From Amycolatopsis mediterranei (GTDB taxonomy: Bacteria; Actinomycetota; Actinomycetes; Mycobacteriales; Pseudonocardiaceae), in NCBI RefSeq assembly GCF_026017845.1, contig NZ_CP100416.1, positions 7,063,749-7,127,748 of the forward strand: a DNA stretch of 64,000 nucleotides. The letters are read 5' to 3'. This document shows positions 10,422-18,443 of this stretch, piece by piece. A program made the position numbers and the translations under genes. The notes beneath the pieces were generated by a model. It was not told the DNA's origin. It saw only the letters and a list, made by a program, of their open reading frames with translations, and ran no database searches. Each line of letters starts with the position of its first letter. The first letter of the stretch is position 1.

Positions 10422-11273
10422 ATGCCACCGGAGCAGGCGCCCGCGCCGGGGCGCCACGACGCGGCCGAGCACCGGCTGGGCACCACGGAGGTCGCCTACC
10501 GCGAGGTCGGCGGGGCCGAAGCCGCAGCGGCCAACCTCGCCTGGTGGGACGCCGACGCCGACGACTACCAGGCCGAGCACGGCGGGTTCCTCGGCGACGC
10601 CGACTTCGTCTGGTGCCCGGAGGGCGTCCGGGAGGCCGAGGCGAGGCTGCTCGGCGACGTCCGGGGCAAGCGCGTGCTGGAAGTCGGCTGCGGGCAGGCC
10701 GCCTGCGCGCGCTGGCTGGCCGCGCAGGGCGCCGACGCCGTGGCGACCGACCTGTCGGCCGGCATGCTGCGCCACGCCCGCGACGGCAACGAACGCACCG
10801 GCCTGGCCGTCCCGCTCGTGCAGGCCAACGCCGAGCACCTGCCGCTCGCGTCCGGCAGCTTCGACGCGGCCTGCTCGGCCTTCGGCGCGATCCCGTTCGT
10901 GGCCTCGGTGGACACGGTCTTCGCCGAGGTGCACCGGGTGCTGCGGCCGGGCGCCCCGTGGGTGTTCTCGGTGACGCACCCGATGCGGTGGATCTTCCCC
11001 GACGACCCCGGCCCGCAGGGGCTCACCGTCACCCAGCCGTACTTCGACCGCACGCCGTACGTCGAGGTCGACGACGAGGGCACCGCCACCTACGTCGAGT
11101 ACCACCACACCCTCGGCGACTACGTGCGCGCGCTGGCCGGGGCCGGGTTCACCCTCACCGACCTGGTCGAGCCCGAGTGGCCGGCCGGGCACACACGGGT
11201 GTGGGGCCAGTGGAGCCCGCTGCGCGGCAAGCTCTTCCCGGGCACCGCGATCTTCCGCACGCACCGCTCGTGA
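10422..11273 (+). CDS. SAM-dependent class I methyltransferase
   Basis: The Rossmann methyltransferase motifs are present: motif I VLEVGCGQAACARWLA (about residues 85-100), the acidic residue after strand 2 in VATDLSAGML, ANAEHLPLASGSFDAA for motif IV, and VLRPGAPWVFSVTHP after it. This is a Methyltransf_11-type enzyme of unknown substrate. The next gene overlaps its stop codon by four bases, so it is probably co-translated with the two GNAT genes that follow. Confidence 0.85.
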   Translation: MPPEQAPAPGRHDAAEHRLGTTEVAYREVGGAEAAAANLAWWDADADDYQAEHGGFLGDADFVWCPEGVREAEARLLGDVRGKRVLEVGCGQAACARWLAAQGADAVATDLSAGMLRHARDGNERTGLAVPLVQANAEHLPLASGSFDAACSAFGAIPFVASVDTVFAEVHRVLRPGAPWVFSVTHPMRWIFPDDPGPQGLTVTQPYFDRTPYVEVDDEGTATYVEYHHTLGDYVRALAGAGFTLTDLVEPEWPAGHTRVWGQWSPLRGKLFPGTAIFRTHRS

Positions 11274-12187
11274 GCAGCCTCGAAGAGCAGCAGAACGCGC
11301 GGTTCGCCGCGCTCGACCCGCTGCTCCCGCCGATCGCGGCCCCGCCGTCGCCGTCGAACGAGCCGCTGGTGGTGACGGTCGGCGGGCTCAAGGCCGGCGG
11401 GCTGCTGACGAACGTCGTGCACGCGCCGGGGTCGTGGCCCGCGCTGTGGGGGCCGTCGGACATCCGGGACCTGACCGCGGTGCCGGGCGACAGCGGCGCC
11501 GCGGGCCTCGCCGCGCTGCTCGGCGCCTGGCGCGACCGGCTGCGCGGGACGCCGGCCGGCCCGGACTCGGCCTGCACGCTGACCTGGCCGAGCCGCGACG
11601 CCGAGGCGTCCGCGGTGCTCCTGGCGCACGGGTTCGCGCCGATGACGTGCCTGGCCGTGCGGACCCCGGACGCGCCCGCCGATCCCGGGACGGCGCCGGT
11701 GACCGTCCGCCGGGCCGGAGAGGGCGACCTCGACGCGCTGACCGGGCTGCGGCTGGCCGAGTGGCGCTACACCTCGCTGGTCGGCACCGCGGTGCCGCGG
11801 CCGGGCGCACCGGAGCTGCTGCGCGCGGAAGTCGTCCGCGCCCTGCGCTTCAGCGGGCTGATCTGGCTCGCGGAGGAGGACGGCGGCGTGCCGGCCGGCC
11901 TGGCCTCCTGCGCGCTGGCCTCGGCCACCCCGGGCAACTCCGTCCACGGCAGGCTGCTCCCGGGCCTCTGGGGGTACGTCGACACGCTGTCGGTCGCCCC
12001 CGCGGCCCGCGGCGGCGGGGTCGGCCGGGCCCTGATGGCGGTGGCGCACCGGGAACTGCTGGCGCACGACGTGCGCGGGACCTTCCTGTTCTACCACCCG
12101 CCGAACCCGCTTTCGCCGGTGTTCTGGCACCGGCAGGGCTATCGTCCACTGTGGACCATGTGGCTCCGCCGCCCCGCCTGGTCCTGA
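11270..12187 (+). CDS. GNAT family N-acetyltransferase (first of a duplicated pair)
   Basis: The GTG start overlaps the methyltransferase stop (GTGA). The N-terminal half of about 135 residues has no recognised fold motif, while the C-terminal half is a GNAT domain with the acetyl-CoA loop VAPAARGGGVGRALM and a terminal HRQGYRPLWTMW strand. The substrate is unknown. The next gene encodes a clear paralogue with the same two-part layout. Confidence 0.83.
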   Translation: MSSLEEQQNARFAALDPLLPPIAAPPSPSNEPLVVTVGGLKAGGLLTNVVHAPGSWPALWGPSDIRDLTAVPGDSGAAGLAALLGAWRDRLRGTPAGPDSACTLTWPSRDAEASAVLLAHGFAPMTCLAVRTPDAPADPGTAPVTVRRAGEGDLDALTGLRLAEWRYTSLVGTAVPRPGAPELLRAEVVRALRFSGLIWLAEEDGGVPAGLASCALASATPGNSVHGRLLPGLWGYVDTLSVAPAARGGGVGRALMAVAHRELLAHDVRGTFLFYHPPNPLSPVFWHRQGYRPLWTMWLRRPAWS

Positions 12188-12209
12188 CCGCACGATCCGA
12201 GGGGGACGC

Positions 12210-13130
12210 ATGGACATCGCCGAGCCGCTCCTCGCGGCGCACCGGGCGCGCTTCGCCGCCGTCGACGCGCTGCTGCCGCCCGCCGCCCCGCCGGCCGACG
12301 GCGAGCGCCTGGACGCGGCGACGGCGGGCGGCACGCAGGTCACCGGGGTGCTGCAGCGTCAGCGGTTCGCTCCCGGTGACGTCCCGATGCTGTGGTCGGC
12401 CGCCGACACCTGGCAGCTCTTCCCGTACTTCGGCGACACCGGCACCGAAGGCGCGGACCTCCTCCTGCGCGCGCTGAAGGGACGGCTCGAGGCGGAAGAC
12501 ACCGGCGACGACTCGGCGTGTGTGGTCGTCTGGCCCAGCCGGGACGCCGAGGCGATCCGGGCCTTCCTCGACCACGGTCTCGTGCCGCTCTCCGCGGTCG
12601 GCGTGCGCACCGCTCCCCCGCCGGAGGCCTCGCCGGGGGTTTCGGTCCGGCGCGCCGGGCCCGGCGACTTCGACGCGGCGCTGAAGCTGGCGACGGCGAC
12701 GTTCGACTACACCGGGCTCGTCGCCTCGCCGCGCCGGGACAACACGGCCGAGCTGCTGGCGCCGTCCCTGCGGGACGCCCTCGCCGAGGAGGAGCCGGCC
12801 GCCTGGCTGGCCGAGGCGGACGGCGAGCTGCGCGCGTTCGCGCACTGCGCGTGGCTCGACGCGGTCCCGGGCACCGAAGCGGGCGAGCTCCTCCCGCCGG
12901 GACGCTGGGGGTACGTGAACAACGTCGTGACCGCCCCCGGTGAGCGCGGCGGCGGGTTCGGCCGGGCGCTGATGGCCCACGTGCACCGGGAGCTGCACCG
13001 CGGTGGCGCGACCCGCACGTACCTCTACTACAACCCGACCAACCCGCTGTCCTCGGTGTTCTGGCACCGGCAGGGTTATCGTCCACTGTGGACGACGTGG
13101 GAGGTGCGCCCGGCGTCGGCGCTCCGGTGA
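12210..13130 (+). CDS. GNAT family N-acetyltransferase (second of a duplicated pair)
   Basis: The ATG follows GAGGGGGACGC and lies 22 bases after the first GNAT gene. Both proteins share the N-terminal pattern (ARFAA-DALLPP), WPSRDAEA in the middle, the acetyl-CoA loop (here VTAPGERGGGFGRALMAHV) and the ending FWHRQGYRPLWT. This marks a tandem gene duplication with divergence. The unusual N-terminal half may be a degenerate second GNAT fold, as in other two-domain acetyltransferases; that is inference. Confidence 0.83.
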   Translation: MDIAEPLLAAHRARFAAVDALLPPAAPPADGERLDAATAGGTQVTGVLQRQRFAPGDVPMLWSAADTWQLFPYFGDTGTEGADLLLRALKGRLEAEDTGDDSACVVVWPSRDAEAIRAFLDHGLVPLSAVGVRTAPPPEASPGVSVRRAGPGDFDAALKLATATFDYTGLVASPRRDNTAELLAPSLRDALAEEEPAAWLAEADGELRAFAHCAWLDAVPGTEAGELLPPGRWGYVNNVVTAPGERGGGFGRALMAHVHRELHRGGATRTYLYYNPTNPLSSVFWHRQGYRPLWTTWEVRPASALR

Positions 13131-13202
13131 CGCGGCGCGTGAGCCACTCACAAGTGTGACGTGCGTCTGGTGATCTTGCCGCCGGCTTCCGCGGGGACTA
13201 GG

Positions 13203-13228
13203 TTTTGAACTGACCGGTCAGTTCAAAA
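13203..13228. promoter_or_regulatory. 26-bp perfect palindrome, probable TetR operator
   Basis: The half-site TTTTGAACTGACC is followed directly by its exact reverse complement. It lies 22 bases before the first start codon of the ABC/YhgE/TetR operon. The likely binder is the TetR protein encoded last in that operon (15855-16427), which would make the circuit autoregulatory. Confidence 0.85.
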
Positions 13229-13249
13229 GTTCGTGAAGCGGGAGAAACC

Positions 13250-13963
13250 GTGCAGGTCCGAGCCGATCGGGTGTCCCTCGAAGGGCACCACGGCACCTTG
13301 TTGCCGCCCACCTCCCTGACCTTCGGCGAGGGCGACCTGGCGATCGTGCACGGCGAACCCGGCGTCGGCGTCACGGCGTTCGGCCTCGCGCTGGCCGGCC
13401 GGCTCAAGCCGACCACCGGCACGGTGCACGCCGAGGGCGTCGACGCCCCGCTGACCGAGCTCGTCGCGGTCGTCGACGCCCCGGGCGTCAGCGAACCCGA
13501 CGACGCGCTGCCCCTGCGCGTGGTCGCCGGCGAGGAACTGGCGCTGGCCCACCGCCCGGCGGGCAAGGAGGACGTCGCCCGGTGGCTCGCCGACCACGAC
13601 GCCGCGCCGTACGCCGGCACGCGCTTCGAGAACCTCACCCCGGCGCTGCGCACGCGGCTGCTCACCGAGCTGGCCGCCGAGCGCAAGGGCGTGCGCGTGC
13701 TCGTGCTCGACACCCCCGACCGGCACACCAGCGACGTCGGCAGCTGGGCCGGGCTGGCGCGCGAACAGGCCGAGCGCGGGCTGGCCGTGGTCGTGCTGAC
13801 CGCGACGACACCGCGGTCCGCCCTGCCCGGCACGCCCGCGCTCCTCGGCTCGGCCGAGCAGCCGCCGCCGGAGCACTGCGCTCCCCCCGAAGCCCCCGAA
13901 GCGCCCGCCGCCCCCGAACCCACCGAAGAGCTCACCGAGAGCACTGACGGAGTCCCCGAATGA
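13250..13963 (+). CDS. ABC-transporter-like ATPase with degenerate Walker A
   Basis: The layout is that of an ABC ATPase: a Walker-A-like turn GEPGVGVTAF near residues 36-45, a reduced signature region (FENLTPALRTRLL) and a Walker-B-like VRVLVLDTPD. The P-loop lysine is replaced by valine, and the canonical LSGGQ and Walker B glutamate are not obvious. The last about 40 residues are Pro/Ala/Glu rich. It may bind nucleotide weakly or act as a structural partner of the YhgE/Pip protein, whose start codon overlaps its stop. The start is the GTG after CGGGAGAAACC. Confidence 0.7.
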   Translation: MQVRADRVSLEGHHGTLLPPTSLTFGEGDLAIVHGEPGVGVTAFGLALAGRLKPTTGTVHAEGVDAPLTELVAVVDAPGVSEPDDALPLRVVAGEELALAHRPAGKEDVARWLADHDAAPYAGTRFENLTPALRTRLLTELAAERKGVRVLVLDTPDRHTSDVGSWAGLAREQAERGLAVVVLTATTPRSALPGTPALLGSAEQPPPEHCAPPEAPEAPAAPEPTEELTESTDGVPE

Positions 13964-15858
13964 ACGCCTTCCGGATCGCGCGCAACGAGCTGCGCCGCCT
14001 CTCCACCGGCACCCTGCCGAAGCTCGCCCTGGTCGCGCTGGTGCTGGTACCGCTGCTCTACGCGTCCTTCTACCTCTACGCGAACTACGACCCGTACGGC
14101 CGGCTCGACAAGCTGCCCGCCGCGGTCTTCACCAGCGACACCGGCGCGAAGGACTCCAGCGGCCACGAGCGCAACGTGGGCCGCGAGGTGACCGACGAAC
14201 TGGTCAAGTCCGGCACCTTCCAGTGGCACGAGGTGTCCGAACAGGAGGCCCGCGACGGCGTCCGCGACGACAAGTATTCATTCGCCATCGGTATCCCGAG
14301 CGGCTTCTCCGCCGCGCTGCTGTCGGTCGGCAACTTCCAGCCGCAGCAGGCGACGATCACGCTGACCACCAACGACGCCAACAACTACCTGTCCGGCACG
14401 ATCGCGAAGCAGGTCGCCGAGCAGGTCCGCAAGACGATCGCCGAGAAGGTCGGCAGCGAGGCCGCGGACCGGTTCCTGGTCGGCTTCTCCACGATCTACG
14501 CCAAGACCCAGGAGGCCGCGACCGGCGCCGCGCAGCTCGCCGACGGCGCCACGCAGCTCAAGTCGGGGCAGCAGAAGCTGGCCGACGGCGCGGCCAAGCT
14601 CGCGGACGGCTCGTCGACGCTGGCAACCGGCCTGGGCACGCTGAAGAGCGCCACCGCGGACCTGCCGTCCCAGACGCAGAAGCTGGCCAGCGGCGCTTCG
14701 CAGGTGGCCGCCGGTGATCAGAAGGTCGCCGACGCGGCTTCGGTCGCCGCGACGGCGTCGTCCGACATCCAAGGCAAGCTCGACTCCTACCGCACCCAGC
14801 TGCAGACGGACCTGCGCGACGCGGGCGTGCCGGAGGCCCAGGTGCAGGCGATCCTGGCCAAGGCCGACCAGCTGCGCTCCCCGGTCGACCAGGCGAACGG
14901 CAAGATCCAGCAGGCCAACGGCGACCTGGCGAAGCTGGCCGACGGCGCCCGCCAGGTGTCCGACGGTGCGGCCAAGCTCGCCGCGGCGTCCCCCCAGCTG
15001 GCGAGCGGCATCGCCCAGGCGTCCGACGGCGCGAACCAGCTGCGCGACGGGGCGTCCCAGCTCAGCGACGGCGAGAAGACGGCCGTCAACGGCACGAACC
15101 AGCTCGCCGACGGCGCGGTGAAGCTGCGTGACGGGCTCGCGGCCGGGCTCCAGCAGATCCCGAACCCGGACGACCCGACCCGCAACGCGACGGCCAACAC
15201 GATCGCGGACCCGGTGGCGGTGAACGCCAACGGCGAGGCGTCGGCGGGGACGTACGGCGCCGGCCTCGCGCCGTTCTTCATCTCGCTGGCCACCTGGATC
15301 GGTGCGTTCGTGCTGTTCCTGATCCTGCGCCCGCTCTCGACGCGCGCGCTGACCGCGGGCGCGGCCCCGTTCCGGGTCGCGGTCGGCGGCTGGCTGTCCT
15401 CGGCGCTGCTGGGCATCGCGCAGGTGGTCGTCCTGTTCGGCGCGGTGACGTGGCTGGTCGGCATCCACATCGCACACCCGTTGGCGGCGATCGGGTTCGC
15501 CGTGCTGGTGTCGCTGACGTTCACCTCGGTGGTGCACGCGCTCAACGCCTTCTTCGGCGCGGTCGGCAAGTTCCTCGGCCTGGTGCTGCTGGTGCTGCAG
15601 CTGGTGAGCGCGGGCGGCACGTTCCCGTGGCAGACGATCCCGGACGCGCTGTACCCGCTGCACGTGGTGCTGCCGATGGGGTACGCGATCGACGGCTTCC
15701 GCCACCTGTTCTACAGCGGCGCCACGACGACGCAGCTGCTCGGCGACATCGGCGTGCTGCTGGCGTACCTGGTGGGCGGGGTCCTGGTGTCCACATTGGC
15801 CGCCCGCAAACGTCGCGTTTGGACGGTGTCGGCGCTCAAGCCCGAGCTGAGCCTGTGA
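13960..15858 (+). CDS. YhgE/Pip family membrane protein (phage-infection-protein-like)
   Basis: The 632-residue protein has an N-terminal membrane helix (LALVALVLVPLLYASFYLYA), an extracytoplasmic region with many LADGA-type heptads between about residues 190 and 390 that look like coiled coil, and about five C-terminal membrane helices of the ABC-2 permease type. This is the YhgE/Pip architecture; relatives in Gram-positive bacteria include phage receptors and ESX-like secretion partners. It overlaps the ABC-like gene (ATGA) and the following TetR gene (GTGA), so the three are one translationally coupled operon. Confidence 0.88.
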   Translation: MNAFRIARNELRRLSTGTLPKLALVALVLVPLLYASFYLYANYDPYGRLDKLPAAVFTSDTGAKDSSGHERNVGREVTDELVKSGTFQWHEVSEQEARDGVRDDKYSFAIGIPSGFSAALLSVGNFQPQQATITLTTNDANNYLSGTIAKQVAEQVRKTIAEKVGSEAADRFLVGFSTIYAKTQEAATGAAQLADGATQLKSGQQKLADGAAKLADGSSTLATGLGTLKSATADLPSQTQKLASGASQVAAGDQKVADAASVAATASSDIQGKLDSYRTQLQTDLRDAGVPEAQVQAILAKADQLRSPVDQANGKIQQANGDLAKLADGARQVSDGAAKLAAASPQLASGIAQASDGANQLRDGASQLSDGEKTAVNGTNQLADGAVKLRDGLAAGLQQIPNPDDPTRNATANTIADPVAVNANGEASAGTYGAGLAPFFISLATWIGAFVLFLILRPLSTRALTAGAAPFRVAVGGWLSSALLGIAQVVVLFGAVTWLVGIHIAHPLAAIGFAVLVSLTFTSVVHALNAFFGAVGKFLGLVLLVLQLVSAGGTFPWQTIPDALYPLHVVLPMGYAIDGFRHLFYSGATTTQLLGDIGVLLAYLVGGVLVSTLAARKRRVWTVSALKPELSL

Positions 15859-16427
15859 GCGGCGCGACGAAGCAGAAGCTCTTCGAGGCGACGTTGGAGC
15901 TCTCGAAGAGCCGGGGCCTGGTGGGCCTGACGGTCGACGACATCGCGGCGGCGGCGGGCGTCGCGAAGGGCACGGTGTACTACAACTTCGGGTCGAAGGA
16001 CGGCCTGGTCGACGCGTTGCTGCGCTACGGCGTGGACATCCTGGCCGGCCGGTTGCGCTCGGCGGTGTCCGACGGCGATCCGCTGGACGTGATCGAGGCG
16101 CAGGTCGACACGACGCTGGAGTTCATCGCCCGGTACCCGGGGTTTTCGCAGATCCTGGTGAGCGAGCTGTGGCGGACGCCGGGCCAGTGGCACGGGACGC
16201 TGTCGTTGCTGCGCGAGGAGATCATCTCGATCGTGAAGCACCAGTTGTCGCGGCTGGAGGAGGCGGGCCGGTTGCCGGAGGGCGTCGAAATCCCGACGGC
16301 GGCGGCCGGGTTGTTCGGCACGATGCTGGTGGTGGCACTCGACTGGCAGGTGTTCGGGCCGCAGCGGACGCGGGCCGAGGTGCGCGACGCGGTGATGGTG
16401 CTGATCCGCGGCCTGGGTCGCCGTTAG
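15855..16427 (+). CDS. TetR family regulator of the YhgE operon
   Basis: The GTG overlaps the YhgE stop codon. The helix-turn-helix region reads GLVGLTVDDIAAAAGVAKGTVYYNFGSKDGLVDALL. A ligand-binding domain with RYPGFSQILVSELWRTPGQW follows; the product is 190 residues. Being the last gene of the operon that begins with a perfect 26-bp palindrome, it is the natural candidate to bind that palindrome. Its 3' end overlaps the convergent AraC gene by four bases. Confidence 0.88.
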   Translation: MSGATKQKLFEATLELSKSRGLVGLTVDDIAAAAGVAKGTVYYNFGSKDGLVDALLRYGVDILAGRLRSAVSDGDPLDVIEAQVDTTLEFIARYPGFSQILVSELWRTPGQWHGTLSLLREEIISIVKHQLSRLEEAGRLPEGVEIPTAAAGLFGTMLVVALDWQVFGPQRTRAEVRDAVMVLIRGLGRR

Positions 16428-17167
16428 CCGGCGGCGCGAACTTTCGCGCGGTACCGGCCGGGCGTCTGGCCGACGAGATCGGTGAAGGCGTCGATGAAAC
16501 TGCCCGGGTTCGCCCAGCCGAGGCGCGTTGCCGTGTCGGTGACCGAGGTGCCTTCGCCGAGTTCGAGCACCGCGCGCTGGATGCGCAACAGCGTGCGCCA
16601 CTGGTGGAAGCTCATCGACAGTTCGCTGCCGAACAGCCTGCTGAGCGTCCGCTCGCTCGAGCCGGTCCGGTGGCCCAGCTCGGCCAGGGTCGCCGGGCTC
16701 GCCGGATCGGCGTGCAGCAGGTCGGTGACGGCCTTGAGGCGCGGGTCGGCCGGCTCGGGGAGACGCAGTGGTTCCCGCTGGGCGCGGTCGAGCTCGGTGA
16801 GGACGACCTCGAGCAGCAGTCGGGCACGGGGGCTGCCGGCCGGGTCGTCGTCGCCGGTGACCGCCAGGTAGGCCTCGCGCAGCAGCGCACTGGCCGTGAA
16901 CACCGCGGGCTGCGCCGGCAGCCGCCCGGCCGGGGCCGCCGGCACCTCGAGCAGCCGGATGACGGTCGCGCCGTGCGCACGGCTGCTGTGCACGTGGAAC
17001 GGGGGCACCCAGGTGATGCGGTTCGCCGGCGCCACCCAGGTGCCGGCCCGGGTGGTGGTGACCAGTGCCCCGGAGGCGGCGTACCTGAGCTGCCCGAAGT
17101 CGTGGAAGTGCGGCGGAACGTCCTCACCGTGGGCCAAGGGCGGGCAGCCGGCCGGCGACTCGATCAT
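16424..17167 (-). CDS. AraC family transcriptional regulator with cupin sensor
   Basis: An N-terminal cupin-like segment (PPHFHDFGQLRYAASG and WVPPFHVHSSRAHG) supplies possible metal or ligand contacts, and the C-terminal two helix-turn-helix motifs are typical: TLAELGHRTGSSERTLSRLF and TDTATRLGWANPGSFIDAFTDLVGQTPGRYR. Length is 247 residues. It is divergent from the oxidoreductase gene with an 88-base gap, so it is a plausible activator or repressor of that gene. Confidence 0.87.
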   Translation of the reverse strand: MIESPAGCPPLAHGEDVPPHFHDFGQLRYAASGALVTTTRAGTWVAPANRITWVPPFHVHSSRAHGATVIRLLEVPAAPAGRLPAQPAVFTASALLREAYLAVTGDDDPAGSPRARLLLEVVLTELDRAQREPLRLPEPADPRLKAVTDLLHADPASPATLAELGHRTGSSERTLSRLFGSELSMSFHQWRTLLRIQRAVLELGEGTSVTDTATRLGWANPGSFIDAFTDLVGQTPGRYRAKVRAAG

Positions 17168-17255
17168 GCCCCCACGATACGATGACGGCGGGTTTCCGGA
17201 ATTTCCCGGCGGGACACCGGTGGCACGCCTGGGCCGCGGCGATCATCGTAGAGGC

Positions 17256-18182
17256 ATGCGAACCATCACCCAGCACACGTTCGGCGGCCCGGAGGTCCTC
17301 TCCATCGTGGACGCGCCGAAGCCCCGGCCGTTGCCGACCGAAGTCCTCGTCCGCGTCAAGGCCATCGGGCTGAACCCCCTGGAACCGCGCCTGCGCGCCG
17401 GCGAATTCCCGCTGCTCGGCCCGCCGCCGTTCGTCCTCGGCTGGGACATCAGCGGCGTGGTCGAGGCCGCGCAGACGTGGCGGTTCCGGCCCGGCGACGA
17501 GGTGTTCGGGATGCCGATGTTCCCCCGGGCGGCCGGCGGGTACGCCGAATTCGCGGCCGCGCCGGCACTGCACCTGGCCCGCAAACCCGCGTCGCTCTCC
17601 CACGTCGAGGCGGCGGCACTGCCGGTCGCCGGGCTGACGGCGTGGCAGGGTCTCGTCGACCTCGGCGGCGTGACCGCGGGCGACCGGGTGCTGATCCACG
17701 GCGGTGGCGGCGGGGTCGGCCACATCGCGATCCAGCTCGCGAAAGCGTTCGGCGCGCACGTGATCACCACCGCCGGCGGGAGCAAGCGGGAATTCGTCGC
17801 GGAGCTCGGCGCGGACGAGGTCGTCGACTACACGCAGGCGGACTTCACGGAGGTCGTCGGTGACGTCGACCTGGTGCTCGACACGATCGGCGGCGACACC
17901 GCCTTGCGCTCGCTCGACGTGCTCCGCCCCGGCGGCCACCTCGTGACGGCGGTCGCCGAGGAGGACACGGAGCTCATCGCGAAGTTCGAGGCGGCCGGGC
18001 TGCGCTTCAGCGGTGTGGGGGTCGACCCCGATCCGGTTGCCCTGCAAGGGCTCGTGGATCTGGTCGATGAGGGGAAGCTGCGGGTCCACGTGCAGGAGAC
18101 GTTCCCGTTCGAGCGCATCGCCGACGCCCACCGGCTGATCGAGCGGGGGCACCTTCGGGGGAAGGTGGTCCTGACCGTTTGA
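17256..18182 (+). CDS. NADPH-dependent quinone oxidoreductase-like (zinc-free MDR family)
   Basis: The 308-residue protein has the MDR fold: a GroES-like N-terminal part (LGWDISGVVEA, RPGDEVFG), then the Rossmann nucleotide site IHGGGGGVGHIAIQLAKAFGA near residue 150. No zinc ligands are seen, as usual for the quinone oxidoreductase branch. It would transfer hydride from NADPH to quinone-like or enone substrates. The ATG has GTAGAGG upstream; the longer open frame upstream overlaps the divergent AraC gene and is not used. Confidence 0.88.
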   Translation: MRTITQHTFGGPEVLSIVDAPKPRPLPTEVLVRVKAIGLNPLEPRLRAGEFPLLGPPPFVLGWDISGVVEAAQTWRFRPGDEVFGMPMFPRAAGGYAEFAAAPALHLARKPASLSHVEAAALPVAGLTAWQGLVDLGGVTAGDRVLIHGGGGGVGHIAIQLAKAFGAHVITTAGGSKREFVAELGADEVVDYTQADFTEVVGDVDLVLDTIGGDTALRSLDVLRPGGHLVTAVAEEDTELIAKFEAAGLRFSGVGVDPDPVALQGLVDLVDEGKLRVHVQETFPFERIADAHRLIERGHLRGKVVLTV

Positions 18183-18193
18183 TCGCCCGGCCC

Positions 18194-18318
18194 GCGGGGC
18201 GCCCCCCGTTATCCACTCTACCGGCAGGCACCGACAATTCCGGGCGCCGGAAAGCGGCTCGGCCGCGGGGGCGCCCCCCGGTTCCAGATTACCGCCGGGC
18301 ACCGACAATTCCGGCGCC
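18194..18318. repeat. Two imperfect direct repeats of about 53 bp
   Basis: The segment starting GGGCGCCCCCC and ending CACCGACAATTCCGGCGCC occurs near 18195-18246 and again near 18267-18318 with scattered substitutions. Shared islands include GGCGCCCCCC and GGCACCGACAATTCC. The two copies lie between the oxidoreductase and pseudoprotease 3' ends, where no gene is seen. Confidence 0.75.
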
Positions 18319-18321
18319 GCG

Positions 18322-18426
18322 AGCCGACGGCCCAAGTACGCCAACCGGCCCGCCGGGTGCGCGAACCGACCATCCGGGTACGCCAGCCGACCATCCAGGT
18401 ACACGAACCGGCCCGCCGGGTACGCG
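18322..18426. repeat. Five tandem copies of a 21-bp repeat
   Basis: Units begin AACCGGCCCGCC or AGCCGACCATCC and end GGGTACGC- or CAAGTACGCC; each is exactly 21 bases, with purine/pyrimidine swaps between copies. Because 21 is a multiple of three, reading through gives seven-residue repeats in several frames, but there is no ribosome site or start supporting a gene. It sits between convergent genes. Confidence 0.85.
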
Positions 18427-18443
18427 AGCCCCGGAAAGGCTGG

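Noticed and set aside
18322..18426. CRISPR-like array of 21-bp units
   Set aside because: Units are contiguous without spacers.
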